DNA of 64,000 bases, taken from positions 744,001-808,000 of the forward strand of contig NZ_JAEMHL010000001.1 in NCBI RefSeq assembly GCF_016458305.1, given 5' to 3'. Origin of the DNA: Geomonas anaerohicana (GTDB lineage Bacteria > Desulfobacterota > Desulfuromonadia > Geobacterales > Geobacteraceae). The position numbers were made by a program, and so were the translations under genes. The notes beneath the pieces were generated by a model. It searched no databases and had not been told where the DNA came from. It saw only the letters and a list, made by a program, of their open reading frames with translations. Shown here piece after piece: positions 26,903-34,351 of this stretch (positions are counted from its first letter, which is position 1; every line of letters begins with the position of its first letter).

Positions 26903-29900
26903 GCGTCGCCACGCCGAACTCCACCTCCACTACACCCTTCAAAAGGTAGGGGCGGCGCTGCGAGAGCTTCCGGCAAAAGCGCGCATAAACGTCCGGGAAA
27001 AATGTGGCGTCGAAGATCGCGGTCACGTCCTCGAAAGAGACGAATTCCATGGGGCGGCCGTGCTTGTCCTCCACCGTCTTCGTGGTGATCCACCATCCCA
27101 CCATGGTCACCCACTGCCCCGAGTGCTTGATCAACTCCGATGCCTTGATGGGGCGGTGCCGCTGCCACTGCGCCTTGTACAGGGCGAGCGGGTGCCGCGA
27201 GGCGAGAAAGCCGAGCGCCTCCACCTCCTGCCTCAATACCGTTTCCGTATCGTAGGGCGGTGGCGTGGGGAGCTCGGTTTTCTGCTCGAAAAGCAGGGCC
27301 GTCGCCTGCTGCTGAAAATGGAGCAGTTCCCACAACAGTGCCGGCCGCCTTTGTTCCCCTTCCAGTGCGTCGAAGCATCCCGCTTTCACCACCCGCTCCG
27401 CATCCGCCCGCTGCACGTTGGCCCGGCGCAGGAACTCCGTGAACGACGTGAAGGGGCCGCGCTCGCGGCGCTCCTTGATGAGCCGCTGCGCCCCCTCGCG
27501 GGTCAGCCCGTCGATCTGCATCAGTCCGATGCGCAGCGTCTTCTCCAAACCGGTGTAGTGGTAGTCGCTCTCGTTGATGTCCGGCGGCAGGATGGTGAGC
27601 CCCAGCCTGCGCCCCTCCGAGATGTAGGCGAACGGCGAGTAGTAGCCACCCTGGTTGGAGATGACGGCGGCGATGAACTGCGCCGGGTGGTTCGCCTTCA
27701 TGTAGGCCACCTTGGCGCTCAGGAGGGCGTAGCTTGCCGAATGCGGCTTGCAGAAGGAATAACCGGCGAAGGAGAGGATCTGGTCCCAGATCGCATCCAG
27801 CACCGGCCCGGTGACGCCCCGCTCCTTTCCCCCTGCGACAAACTTGGCGTGGAAGTCCTCCAGCCTTTTGCCGCGGTGCTTCTTGGTGATCACCTTCCTG
27901 AGCTGGTCCCCTTCGCTTGCCGAGAAACCGGCCAGTTCCATGGCGATCTGGGTGATCTGCTCCTGGTAGATGGCGATGCCCAGCGTCTCCCCGAGAACTG
28001 GTTCCAAGAGCGGGTGCAGGTGCGTCCATTGCTTGCCCTGCATGCGGGCCACGTATTCCTGGATGAAGCTGTTCGCCGCCGGCCGGATGATCGACGATGC
28101 CTGCACCAGCACCTCGAAGAGGTCGATATCGAAGGTCTCCCGCGGCGCCGTCGAACTCCAGATTTTCCTCAACAGCAGTCGCACCGAGGGCGATTCCAGG
28201 TAAAAACAGCCGATGGTGAGCCCGCGGCGCATCAGGCTCTGCGTCCTCTCGTCCTCCAGCGGGCGCCAGCTCGCGTAGTCGATCTCTATTCCCTTCTGCT
28301 CCTTCACCGCCGCCATCGCGTCCCGGATCACCGCAAGGGACCGGTTGCCCAGGATGTCGATCTTGACCAGTCCGGCGTCTTCGGCCTGGTCCTTTTCCCA
28401 CTGGATCAGCGGCAGCCCCTTGTGCGAAATCTCCACCGGGACGTAGCGGCGGATCTCGTCCGGGACGATGACCAGCCCGCCGCAATGCAGCGACAGGTGG
28501 CGCAACTGGCCGTTCAGGTGGCGCGCCGTGGCGACGATCTCCTGCCAGTCCGGTGACAGCGTCTCTCCCTGGAACAGCGGGTGCCCCGACATCGCCGCGG
28601 CACTCTGTTCAGCGCGCCAGAACCCCGAGATCCGATCCGTCATCTCCTTGATCTCGAAGTCCGGCAGCCCGTACACCTTGGCCACCTCGCGCAGGGCCGA
28701 TCTCCCCTTGAAGCCGACCTGGTTCGCCACCATCGCCGCGCGCGCGGCGCCGTAGCGGGCGAAAGCGAAGTCGAGGATGGCGTCGCGTTCGTCCCAAGGG
28801 AAATCCACGTCGATGTCGGGCGGGTCGCTGCGTCCCTCGTTGAGGAAGCGTTCGAAGAAGAGGTTGTGGCGGATGGGATCGACGTGGGTGATGCCGAGGC
28901 AGTAGGCGACCAGCGACGCCGCCGCGCTCCCCCGGCCGCAGGTGCGCTGCGACTGCCGGGTGATCTCCTCCACCACCAGGAAGTAATGCGCGAACCCCTT
29001 GTCGCGGATGATGGAGAGTTCCTTCTGCAGGCGCGCCTCCACGTTGGCGGCGATGCTGCCGTAGCGCCAGAGTGCCCCCTCGCGCGCGCGGCGGTTGAGC
29101 GTCGTGAAGGCATCGTCGTTGCCCAGCCCGCGGAAGGCCGGAAAGATGGTGCGGGAGAAGTCCCACTCCCTGCGGCACATGGCAGCTATGCGCAGCGAGT
29201 TCTCCAGCGCCTCCGGGCAGTGCGGGAAGAACTCCGCCATCTGCGCCGGAGCGTAGAGGGCGTCCGACTGGCAAGCCGTCACTTCCGGCGTCAACCGTGA
29301 CAGTTTGGTGTTGAGGTGAATGGCCCGCAGCACCCGGTGTAAGTGGAAGTCGCCCAGAGGGGACTGGCTCCGCCAGGTGCCTGTCCCCTTTCCCCCTTGG
29401 GCTATGGCGTTGGCCTCGGCAGCATTGGAGTGAGGGGGACAGGCACCTGCGGAGCCAGTCCCCTTCCCGCTCTTTCCCATACAGAGTAGGCTCGCTTCGT
29501 TCCCATTTCCCCTCTCCCCCTGGGAGAGGGCCGGGGTGAGGGCGTCGGCAGCACCGGAGTCTTGGCCCAAGCGCCCCGCACGCAGGAGCGCGCGCGAAGT
29601 TGCCACCGCCGGCAGCTTCAGTTCTCGCGCCGTTGCCAGTGCCCGGTGCATGTCGTGTCCCGGCGACAGCTCCACGAAAAGCCTCTCCGCCGAAACCCGC
29701 TTCAGCGTCGAAAGCAGGCGCCGATCATCGCTCACGACGATCACCCCGTGCCGGTAGCGGGTGAGCGCGTGGCAGAGGTCGAACGACGTGTCGCAGTGCA
29801 GGTCCGAGAGCAGGCGCGAGATGTTGGCGTACCCCTCCTGGTCCGCCGCCAGCAGCACCGCGCGGTTTTGCTCCGTTACCGCCTCCGTGCCGATGATGGG

Positions 29901-30077
29901 AGAGATGCCCGCCTCACGTGCCGCGTCGAGGAATCGCGGCACTCCGTAGAGCCCGTTGCGGTCGGTGAGGGCGAGCGTATCGAACCCCAGCCGCACCGCC
30001 TCCGCGCAGAGCGCCTCCGGCGAGAGCACCCCCCAGTTGGGGGAGAGGGAAGAATGTACGTGAAGATGAATGAACAT
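26868..30077 (-). CDS. dnaE2: Error-prone DNA polymerase III alpha subunit DnaE2 with repeat-derived insertion
   Basis: C-family polymerase used for SOS translesion synthesis with ImuB. The PHP domain starts FIHLHVHSSLSPNWG. The palm holds the catalytic pair in PPDIDVDF (D421 and D423), preceded by RGSAAASLVAYCLG. CKPHSASYALLSAKVAYMK lies in the fingers, and the C-terminus has an OB-like region. Residues about 167-243 do not look like polymerase: they are translated from a CCCTCTCCC palindrome and a full 105-bp element that keep the frame, between ATSRALLRA and HLHRVLRAI. Without them the length would be near 995. Gene order lexA-imuB-dnaE2 favours DnaE2 over the replicative DnaE. Confidence 0.92.
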   Translation of the reverse strand: MFIHLHVHSSLSPNWGVLSPEALCAEAVRLGFDTLALTDRNGLYGVPRFLDAAREAGISPIIGTEAVTEQNRAVLLAADQEGYANISRLLSDLHCDTSFDLCHALTRYRHGVIVVSDDRRLLSTLKRVSAERLFVELSPGHDMHRALATARELKLPAVATSRALLRAGRLGQDSGAADALTPALSQGERGNGNEASLLCMGKSGKGTGSAGACPPHSNAAEANAIAQGGKGTGTWRSQSPLGDFHLHRVLRAIHLNTKLSRLTPEVTACQSDALYAPAQMAEFFPHCPEALENSLRIAAMCRREWDFSRTIFPAFRGLGNDDAFTTLNRRAREGALWRYGSIAANVEARLQKELSIIRDKGFAHYFLVVEEITRQSQRTCGRGSAAASLVAYCLGITHVDPIRHNLFFERFLNEGRSDPPDIDVDFPWDERDAILDFAFARYGAARAAMVANQVGFKGRSALREVAKVYGLPDFEIKEMTDRISGFWRAEQSAAAMSGHPLFQGETLSPDWQEIVATARHLNGQLRHLSLHCGGLVIVPDEIRRYVPVEISHKGLPLIQWEKDQAEDAGLVKIDILGNRSLAVIRDAMAAVKEQKGIEIDYASWRPLEDERTQSLMRRGLTIGCFYLESPSVRLLLRKIWSSTAPRETFDIDLFEVLVQASSIIRPAANSFIQEYVARMQGKQWTHLHPLLEPVLGETLGIAIYQEQITQIAMELAGFSASEGDQLRKVITKKHRGKRLEDFHAKFVAGGKERGVTGPVLDAIWDQILSFAGYSFCKPHSASYALLSAKVAYMKANHPAQFIAAVISNQGGYYSPFAYISEGRRLGLTILPPDINESDYHYTGLEKTLRIGLMQIDGLTREGAQRLIKERRERGPFTSFTEFLRRANVQRADAERVVKAGCFDALEGEQRRPALLWELLHFQQQATALLFEQKTELPTPPPYDTETVLRQEVEALGFLASRHPLALYKAQWQRHRPIKASELIKHSGQWVTMVGWWITTKTVEDKHGRPMEFVSFEDVTAIFDATFFPDVYARFCRKLSQRRPYLLKGVVEVEFGVATLRVKWVGFLDG
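29359..29463. repeat. 105-bp palindromic element inside dnaE2
   Basis: GGGGACTGGCTCC…GGTGCCTGTCCCC (29359-29388) and GGGGACAGGCACC…GGAGCCAGTCCCC (29435-29463) around a 46-bp spacer unrelated to that of the other two full copies. 105 bp is 35 codons, so the dnaE2 frame survives. Read leftward it encodes about residues 205-240. Confidence 0.9.
29508..29545. repeat. CCCTCTCCC palindrome inside dnaE2
   Basis: CCCTCTCCC…GGGAGAGGG with the trailing GGGTGAGGG motif typical of this family. Same family as 19837-19859 and 32293-32330. In the dnaE2 frame it encodes LTPALSQGERG (about residues 180-190). Confidence 0.85.
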
Positions 30078-30301
30078 GCAGAACCAGAAAAGCTGTTACG
30101 CAAAGTACGCGGAGTGTACGCAGAGAACGCAATGAGAAGAATCTGGCCGAGGGGAGACCCAACCCCAAGATTCGTTCAAAGATTTTGTTTTAGCCGTCCC
30201 CCAAAAAAAGATTGTCTCCGCGTTCTCCCAAGCACCACTAGGTTACGGCCTTTCTCTGTGTCCTCTGTGAACCCCTGTGTCCTCTGTGTTCCGCTTTTTA
30301 C
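30078..30301. other. dnaE2-imuB intergenic region with short repeats
   Basis: No gene seen. CTGTGTCCTCTGTG occurs twice (30256 and 30275), and a CGCAAAGTACGCGGAGTGTACGC-like stretch lies near 30100. The 224-bp gap is unusually long for this cassette. It could hold a dnaE2 promoter, but no convincing one was found. Confidence 0.5.
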
Positions 30302-31552
30302 TTAATTTTTTGTCACCGTCATGTACTTGTTCTGCTCCGGGTCCCACGCCGCAGGCGCTTCGCTGGCAAGGGTGACTTCCCGGCGCGCCGCCAGTCCCTT
30401 CCCCCAGCGCACCGCGTTTTTGCCGTGTTTTTCCCTCAAGAGGTCCAGCGTCTCCTGCAGATCGGTCTCCTTGCGCGACACCTCGGCCGGTGCGGCGGCA
30501 AAGAGATCCATCTGCCCCGCATCCTCCGCCACCTGATCGCAGCTAAGCCGCAGCCCCTTGACCCGCTGACGCCTCTTGCAGGTGGCGAAGAAGAGTTCCT
30601 CCACGGCCGCCAGCAGCGGCAGGTCCAGCGACGTCGGAACCGGCAACACCTTCTTCCCCTGCTGTGTTACGCCGTCCGCGTACATCACCGAGAGCGTAAT
30701 CTTGCGCGCCCCCTTGCGCAGCCGCCGCAGTCTCAGCCCGCATCCCTCCACCAGCCGCAGCAGTTCTGAAAGCAGGATGGCGTCATCGTTCTCCTCCTGC
30801 TCCAAAAGCCCTTCCTCGACGATCTCGGTCGACATGCGCGGCGGCTGTACCGGCGAGCGGTCGATGCCGCAGGCCCGGTCGTGCAGCAGCGGCGCAAATG
30901 GACCAACTGCCAGCCGCAGTTGCGGCACCGAGAGCGACGCGACCTCCTGAACCAGTTTCAGATTGAGATCGCGGAAAAGAAGCGTCTGCCGAGACTCTCC
31001 CACTCCCGGGAGTACCGAGACGGGGAAAGGTGCGAGGAAAGGGCGTTCGGCGCCGTGGAAGACGTCATAGACACCCGGTTCCCGCATAGTGTCCGCCGCG
31101 ACCCGCGACACCAGCTTGTTGCCGCCCGCGCCGGCCATAGCCTCCAGCCCCAGTTCTCCGGCTATCGACTTTTCCAGCCGCGCCGCCACGTCGCGTGCGG
31201 GGCCGAACAGTCGTCTCGACGCGGTGACGTCCAGGAAAACCCGACCCGCTCCCGGTTCCACCATCGGAGTGAACTCCGCCGAGAGTTCCATGAGCGCGTG
31301 GCTTCCTTTGGCCATCAGGTGCGGATCAGGCGCGATCACGATAAGCGACGGGCAGGACCTGCGGGCATGATAGATCGGCGTCCCCACGTGCACACCCTCG
31401 GCGGCAGCCTCCGACGAAACCGACTGCAGCAGCGCACGCTCCGAGTTGAGCGGAGCCACCGCCACCGGGCGCCCGCGCAGCTGCGAATGGATCACCCGTG
31501 CCAGCGCGATAGGAAAAGCGGGGATAGTTATGTGGAGGATTTCCCGGTCCAC
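30302..31552 (-). CDS. imuB: ImuB-type catalytically inactive Y-family polymerase
   Basis: Adaptor of the mutasome that bridges DnaE2 and the sliding clamp. The 416-residue protein follows the Y-family pattern, but the catalytic acids are gone. The HxDMD motif reads EILHITIPAF (T9 and P11 where Asp is expected), and the SLDE motif reads GAGRVFLDV (G103 and R104). A beta-clamp-binding motif QMDLF is at 347-351. These are the known hallmarks of ImuB. GTG 31552 overlaps the end of lexA by 25 bp; the open frame extends much further upstream but only as an alternative reading of lexA. No imuA is present. Confidence 0.9.
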   Translation of the reverse strand: MDREILHITIPAFPIALARVIHSQLRGRPVAVAPLNSERALLQSVSSEAAAEGVHVGTPIYHARRSCPSLIVIAPDPHLMAKGSHALMELSAEFTPMVEPGAGRVFLDVTASRRLFGPARDVAARLEKSIAGELGLEAMAGAGGNKLVSRVAADTMREPGVYDVFHGAERPFLAPFPVSVLPGVGESRQTLLFRDLNLKLVQEVASLSVPQLRLAVGPFAPLLHDRACGIDRSPVQPPRMSTEIVEEGLLEQEENDDAILLSELLRLVEGCGLRLRRLRKGARKITLSVMYADGVTQQGKKVLPVPTSLDLPLLAAVEELFFATCKRRQRVKGLRLSCDQVAEDAGQMDLFAAAPAEVSRKETDLQETLDLLREKHGKNAVRWGKGLAARREVTLASEAPAAWDPEQNKYMTVTKN

Positions 31553-32262
31553 TTGCGATAAAACCTCATGGAGCCCACCAGCACTCCCCTGATATGAAAC
31601 TCGTCCTCTTCCGTCACCGTGATGGGGCTCATCGCCGAGTTGGCCGGCAGCAGTTGGATCGTATTCCCCTTGCGCAGGTACTTCTTGATGGTGATCGATC
31701 CGTTCACCTCCGCGATCACTGTCTGGCCGTTCTCCGCGACCGCCTGCGGGTGTACCGCCACGTAGTCGCCGTCCATGATCCCCATCTCCACCATCGAATC
31801 CCCGCGCACCTCGTAGACCACGTTGCCCGGCCCCGCCATGGCGGAAGGGACCTCGATGGCGTCCGCCAGTTGGAACGCCTCCACCGGCCGTCCCGCCGCC
31901 ACGATGCCCACCAGTGGCAGTTCCAGGAAAGTTAGACTCCCCCCCTGGCCCACTCCCCCAGCCACCGCAGCCCCTCCCTTCGCGAGCCTCGGCGCCGCAA
32001 GCGTTTCCTTCAGAGAAGAGGCCGCAAGCGTCCCCCCCTTTGCGAAGGGGGGATGGGGGGGATTTGAAAGTTGCAGCCCCCTCTTGGCATTCCCCTGTCG
32101 CGCCAAGTGCCCATGCCGTTCCAGCGCGCGCAAGTAATGCTGCACCGTCCCCAGCGAATCGAACCCGCATCCCTGCGCGATCTCCAACTGCGAAGGCTGG
32201 AACCCGTTGCGGTCCACGAAATCCAGGATGAAATCAAGCACCCTCTTTTGTTTAGGTGTCAT
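31528..32262 (-). CDS. lexA: SOS repressor LexA with expanded linker
   Basis: Winged-helix repressor and self-cleaving S24 peptidase. The DNA-binding domain (1-66) begins MTPKQKRVLDFILDFV. The cleavage site is A123-G124 (VAAGRP), the catalytic Ser is S156 in GDSMVEMGIMDGD, and the catalytic Lys is K193 in SITIKKYL. The linker (about 67-111) is some 45 residues longer than usual; it is encoded by CCCCCC/GGGGGG palindromic repeats and reads NPPHPPFAKGG and APRLAKGG. ATG 32262 follows GGAGG by 6 bases. First gene of lexA-imuB-dnaE2. Confidence 0.94.
   Translation of the reverse strand: MTPKQKRVLDFILDFVDRNGFQPSQLEIAQGCGFDSLGTVQHYLRALERHGHLARQGNAKRGLQLSNPPHPPFAKGGTLAASSLKETLAAPRLAKGGAAVAGGVGQGGSLTFLELPLVGIVAAGRPVEAFQLADAIEVPSAMAGPGNVVYEVRGDSMVEMGIMDGDYVAVHPQAVAENGQTVIAEVNGSITIKKYLRKGNTIQLLPANSAMSPITVTEEDEFHIRGVLVGSMRFYRKWTGKSST
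31930..32073. repeat. Palindromic repeats encoding the LexA linker
   Basis: CCCCCCTTTGCGAAGGGGGG at 32033-32052 is a perfect-type hairpin. A related CCCCTCCCTTCGCGAG lies near 31972, and a GCCGCAAGCGT direct repeat at about 31995 and 32022 sits between them. The whole insert is a multiple of 3, preserving lexA. Confidence 0.8.
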
Positions 32263-32292
32263 TCCCAACCTCCATTCCATCACGCCCATTCC

Positions 32293-32331
32293 CCCCTCTC
32301 CCTCTGGGAGAGGGGCAGGGGTGAGGGAAGA
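32293..32331. repeat. CCCTCTCCC palindrome upstream of lexA
   Basis: CCCCTCTCCC…GGGAGAGGGG (32293-32315) followed by the characteristic CAGGGGTGAGGG. It lies in the lexA leader between promoter and start codon, so it would form a hairpin in the lexA mRNA. Confidence 0.8.
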
Positions 32332-32350
32332 TGGTCACTCGATCAGGGAT

Positions 32351-32382
32351 GCGAGAATACTCGCAAGTTCTTCGCAAGTCAA
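32351..32382 (-). promoter_or_regulatory. lexA promoter with overlapping operator-like repeats
   Basis: On the minus strand: TTGACT (32382-32377), 17-bp spacer, TATTCT (32359-32354). The spacer holds two direct ACTTGCGA units (11-bp period) and overlaps an inverted GCGAG-AATA-CTCGC (32351-32364). This is a plausible self-repression site for this LexA. It is not the E. coli CTG(N10)CAG box. Confidence 0.65.
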
Positions 32383-32407
32383 GCGCGGGTGAATGTGAAG
32401 GGTGACA

Positions 32408-32441
32408 TTGATGAACAACGGTGAAAGGATGGTATAAATCC
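32408..32441 (+). promoter_or_regulatory. Candidate promoter/operator of the small membrane protein gene
   Basis: TTGATG (32408) and TATAAA (32433-32438) with a long 19-bp spacer. The -10 lies inside the palindrome GGAT-GGTATAA-ATCC (32427-32441). The same 15-bp motif with similar flanks recurs at 44902-44916. Divergent from the lexA promoter, about 26 bp apart. Confidence 0.45.
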
Positions 32442-32457
32442 GTGGTTGATTAAAACT

Positions 32458-32473
32458 CTCCAATATTTGGAGG
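32458..32473 (+). promoter_or_regulatory. Hairpin covering the Shine-Dalgarno of the 38-codon gene
   Basis: CTCCAA (32458-32463), loop TAT, TTGGAG (32467-32472), plus one more G. The GGAGG needed for translation from ATG 32479 is the 3' arm of the stem, so the ribosome site is predicted to be closed when folded. Confidence 0.55.
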
Positions 32474-32478
32474 CCGGT

Positions 32479-32595
32479 ATGGACGGGAACACACTGATCA
32501 TTATCGGGTTAGGCGTTATCGCAATTGTGCTGGCAATCGCTGTTTTTGCCCTGTTTCAAAAGCGGCAGACTGCCGGTCTGCGGCAGAGAGGTTAG
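32479..32595 (+). CDS. 38-residue single-membrane-helix protein divergent from lexA
   Basis: ATG 32479 follows GGAGG by 5 bases and a TAG stops at 32593. After MDGNT comes one long hydrophobic helix (about residues 6-26, III-GLGVIAIVLAIAV-FALF), then a basic tail with K28, R29, R35 and R37. Size, topology and position beside an SOS repressor recall SOS-induced membrane peptides such as TisB or the division inhibitor SidA, but I see no sequence match. The sequestered ribosome site fits a tightly controlled, possibly toxic product. A GC hairpin follows 20 bp after the stop. Confidence 0.6.
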   Translation: MDGNTLIIIGLGVIAIVLAIAVFALFQKRQTAGLRQRG

Positions 32596-32615
32596 CCCTT
32601 GGAGCGCCACAACAT

Positions 32616-32639
32616 GGCTGCCGGAAGTTCCCGGCAGCC
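32616..32639 (+). terminator. Hairpin after the small membrane protein gene
   Basis: GGCTGCCGG pairs perfectly with CCGGCAGCC around AAGTTC. Only a weak T-rich tract (GCTTCATTTTCC) follows, so termination strength is uncertain. Confidence 0.5.
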
Positions 32640-32686
32640 GCTTCATTTTCCACACTTCAACACATCCCGCCTCCGCGGCAAGACTT

Positions 32687-32957
32687 CGTTTGGCAAAGTA
32701 CGACCGTACTTTCGCAAAGTGCGTTCATAAAATCGTAAAGTACGATCACAAAATCGTAAAGTACGGTCGCAAACTCCCAAAGTGCAGGCACAAAATCGTA
32801 AAACGCGTCCTAAAATCGGAAAACACAATGACAAAATCGGAAAACGTCACCCTGAAATTCGAAAACAGGATGACAAAATCCGAAAACGCCATGACAAACT
32901 CGTAAAACGTCCTCGTAAATCGGTAAACGCGACCGCAACATCGGAAACCCGATCATG
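32687..32957. repeat. Degenerate 21-bp tandem repeat array, about 13 units
   Basis: Units resemble AAAATCGTAAAGTACGATCAC. They start about every 21 bp (for example 32729, 32750, 32771, 32812, 32833, 32854, 32875 and 32896), with two 20-bp units (32792 and 32917) that break any reading frame. Unit sequence drifts along the array from TCGTAAAGTAC to TCGGAAAAC. No spacers, so not CRISPR. Confidence 0.85.
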
Positions 32958-33305
32958 AACCCATGAAAGCTGCCCCGAGTTGGTCACTTGAGAAGCGATC
33001 GCTTTAGCTCCTTCCCACCATGTAAGGTGGGTCAATCTGGATACTCGTTAGCTGCTCGTCGCAACGGTTCGGTAATGTCTCGAGGCAAGTAAAGTGTTTG
33101 ACAACCTGCACCGGCTGCTGATATACACCTCCGCATGTACTATCCCTTCTCCAGCATACTTCCCCCTCTCGCCGCCATTCTCGCCTAGCAAGGCAGTCTG
33201 GCAGCTTCCCCATCCTGTTCGCGTCCAGCGTTCCCACTAGAGTTGCGCCTTTCTGCCTTGACCTCTGAGTGCTTCTTTCCCCTCTGAGCTTCAAGGAGAT
33301 TTCAC
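32958..33305. other. Gap without recognisable gene
   Basis: About 350 bp between the tandem array and the EamA gene. Composition is less GC-rich than the neighbours. Minus-strand frames are open for up to 96 codons but show no recognisable domain. AAGGAGA just before 33306 belongs to the next gene. It may be a relic of an older element, but this cannot be shown. Confidence 0.4.
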
Positions 33306-34259
33306 ATGCAATCCATACACTCTGCCCGCGCCGAGTCGTGCAACGGGCTTTTATTGATCATGCTCGCCGCCGTCCTTTGGGGGACCGTCGGCATTTCCAC
33401 CAACATCATCTACAAACTTGCCGCGACCAACCCGCTGTCCATCGGGTTTTTCCGGCTGACGACATCCCTTCCCGTCTTGTTCTTCATGTGCTGGGTCCGG
33501 CTCGGTACGCAGATGTTCCGGGTCTCATGCGGGGACCTCGCACTTATGGCGCTTATCGGGCTGCTGACAGCGCTGTACCAGGTCTGCTTCTTCGGCGCCA
33601 TTGCGCGTACCGGAGTCGCGGTGGCGACCGTCGTTACCCTTTGTACGGCACCGGTCATGGTGGCTGTCGTCTCCGCCGCCTTCGCCAGAAAAAGGACCTC
33701 CAGAACCATGCTGGCGGCCCTCGCGGGTTCCCTCTCGGGCACGAGCCTGCTGGTCCTGTTCCAGGAGCAGTCTAACAGCTACGGAGCGGACGCCGGTGGC
33801 ATCGGCCTTGCCTTGGTGTCTGCCTTTTGCTACGGCATGATGACCATTTTCTCTCAGAAGATGGCAGCGCGCCGCGATCCTTTCCAGTCTCTTGCCATAA
33901 GCTTCAGCCTGGGGGCTGCCATGCTGTTCGCCTTTGCCCATTCACGAGGTATTGTCACGACCTATACACCTCAAGCCTGGATGCTGCTCGTGTACCTGGG
34001 GACGATACCGACCGCCCTCGCCTATGTCCTCTTCTTCAACGGCATGCGTTCAACTTCGGCAACGGCGGCCAGCATCAGCACCCTGGTGGAGCCTATGGTC
34101 GCGACCCTGCTGGCCTGGTTCCTCTTCGGCGAACGTTGCACTCCCGTGGGCTTTCTTGGGATTGCCCTGCTGGCAGGATCGTTGTTGCTGTTGTACCTGG
34201 GTGCCACGGCCTCCCTGCGTAAAAAGGGGACGATCGTGGCCGATGCGGGCGTGAGGTGA
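33306..34259 (+). CDS. EamA/DMT-family inner-membrane transporter
   Basis: 317 residues with ten predicted membrane helices in two EamA repeats (about 13-145 and 160-300). The repeats carry the family-like LLIMLAAVLWGTVGIS and GIGLALVSAFCYGMMTI starts, and LGTIPTALAYVLFFNGM and STLVEPMVATLLAW. The family exports or exchanges amino acids, nucleobases or other metabolites; the substrate cannot be told. Shine-Dalgarno AAGGAGA before ATG 33306. It appears to be a single gene. Confidence 0.88.
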   Translation: MQSIHSARAESCNGLLLIMLAAVLWGTVGISTNIIYKLAATNPLSIGFFRLTTSLPVLFFMCWVRLGTQMFRVSCGDLALMALIGLLTALYQVCFFGAIARTGVAVATVVTLCTAPVMVAVVSAAFARKRTSRTMLAALAGSLSGTSLLVLFQEQSNSYGADAGGIGLALVSAFCYGMMTIFSQKMAARRDPFQSLAISFSLGAAMLFAFAHSRGIVTTYTPQAWMLLVYLGTIPTALAYVLFFNGMRSTSATAASISTLVEPMVATLLAWFLFGERCTPVGFLGIALLAGSLLLLYLGATASLRKKGTIVADAGVR

Positions 34260-34351
34260 GTGCGAGGCCTTCGGAAGTGAGCGGCGGTTTCCTGCGTTGA
34301 CGGCACAAATCGCCCTGATAAGATGAACTTTTCTGCGTCAGGGAGGTTCAC

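Noticed and set aside
26782-28485. 567-codon minus-strand frame within dnaE2
   Set aside because: Alternative-frame shadow of dnaE2 with Gly/Arg-rich composition.
31553-32170. Upstream extension of imuB through lexA
   Set aside because: The extra 206 codons read lexA in another frame and are Gly/Arg/Ala-rich; the Y-family sequence starts at GTG 31552.
32525-32905. Heptapeptide-repeat protein encoded by the tandem array
   Set aside because: Two 20-bp units shift the frame within the array, there is no ribosome site, and the frame overlaps the 38-codon gene.
32687-32957. CRISPR array
   Set aside because: Units are contiguous 20-21 bp degenerate repeats without spacers, and no cas genes lie nearby.
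32958-33305. Degraded transposase
   Set aside because: A 96-codon minus frame was examined; no catalytic motif, terminal inverted repeat or target duplication could be identified.
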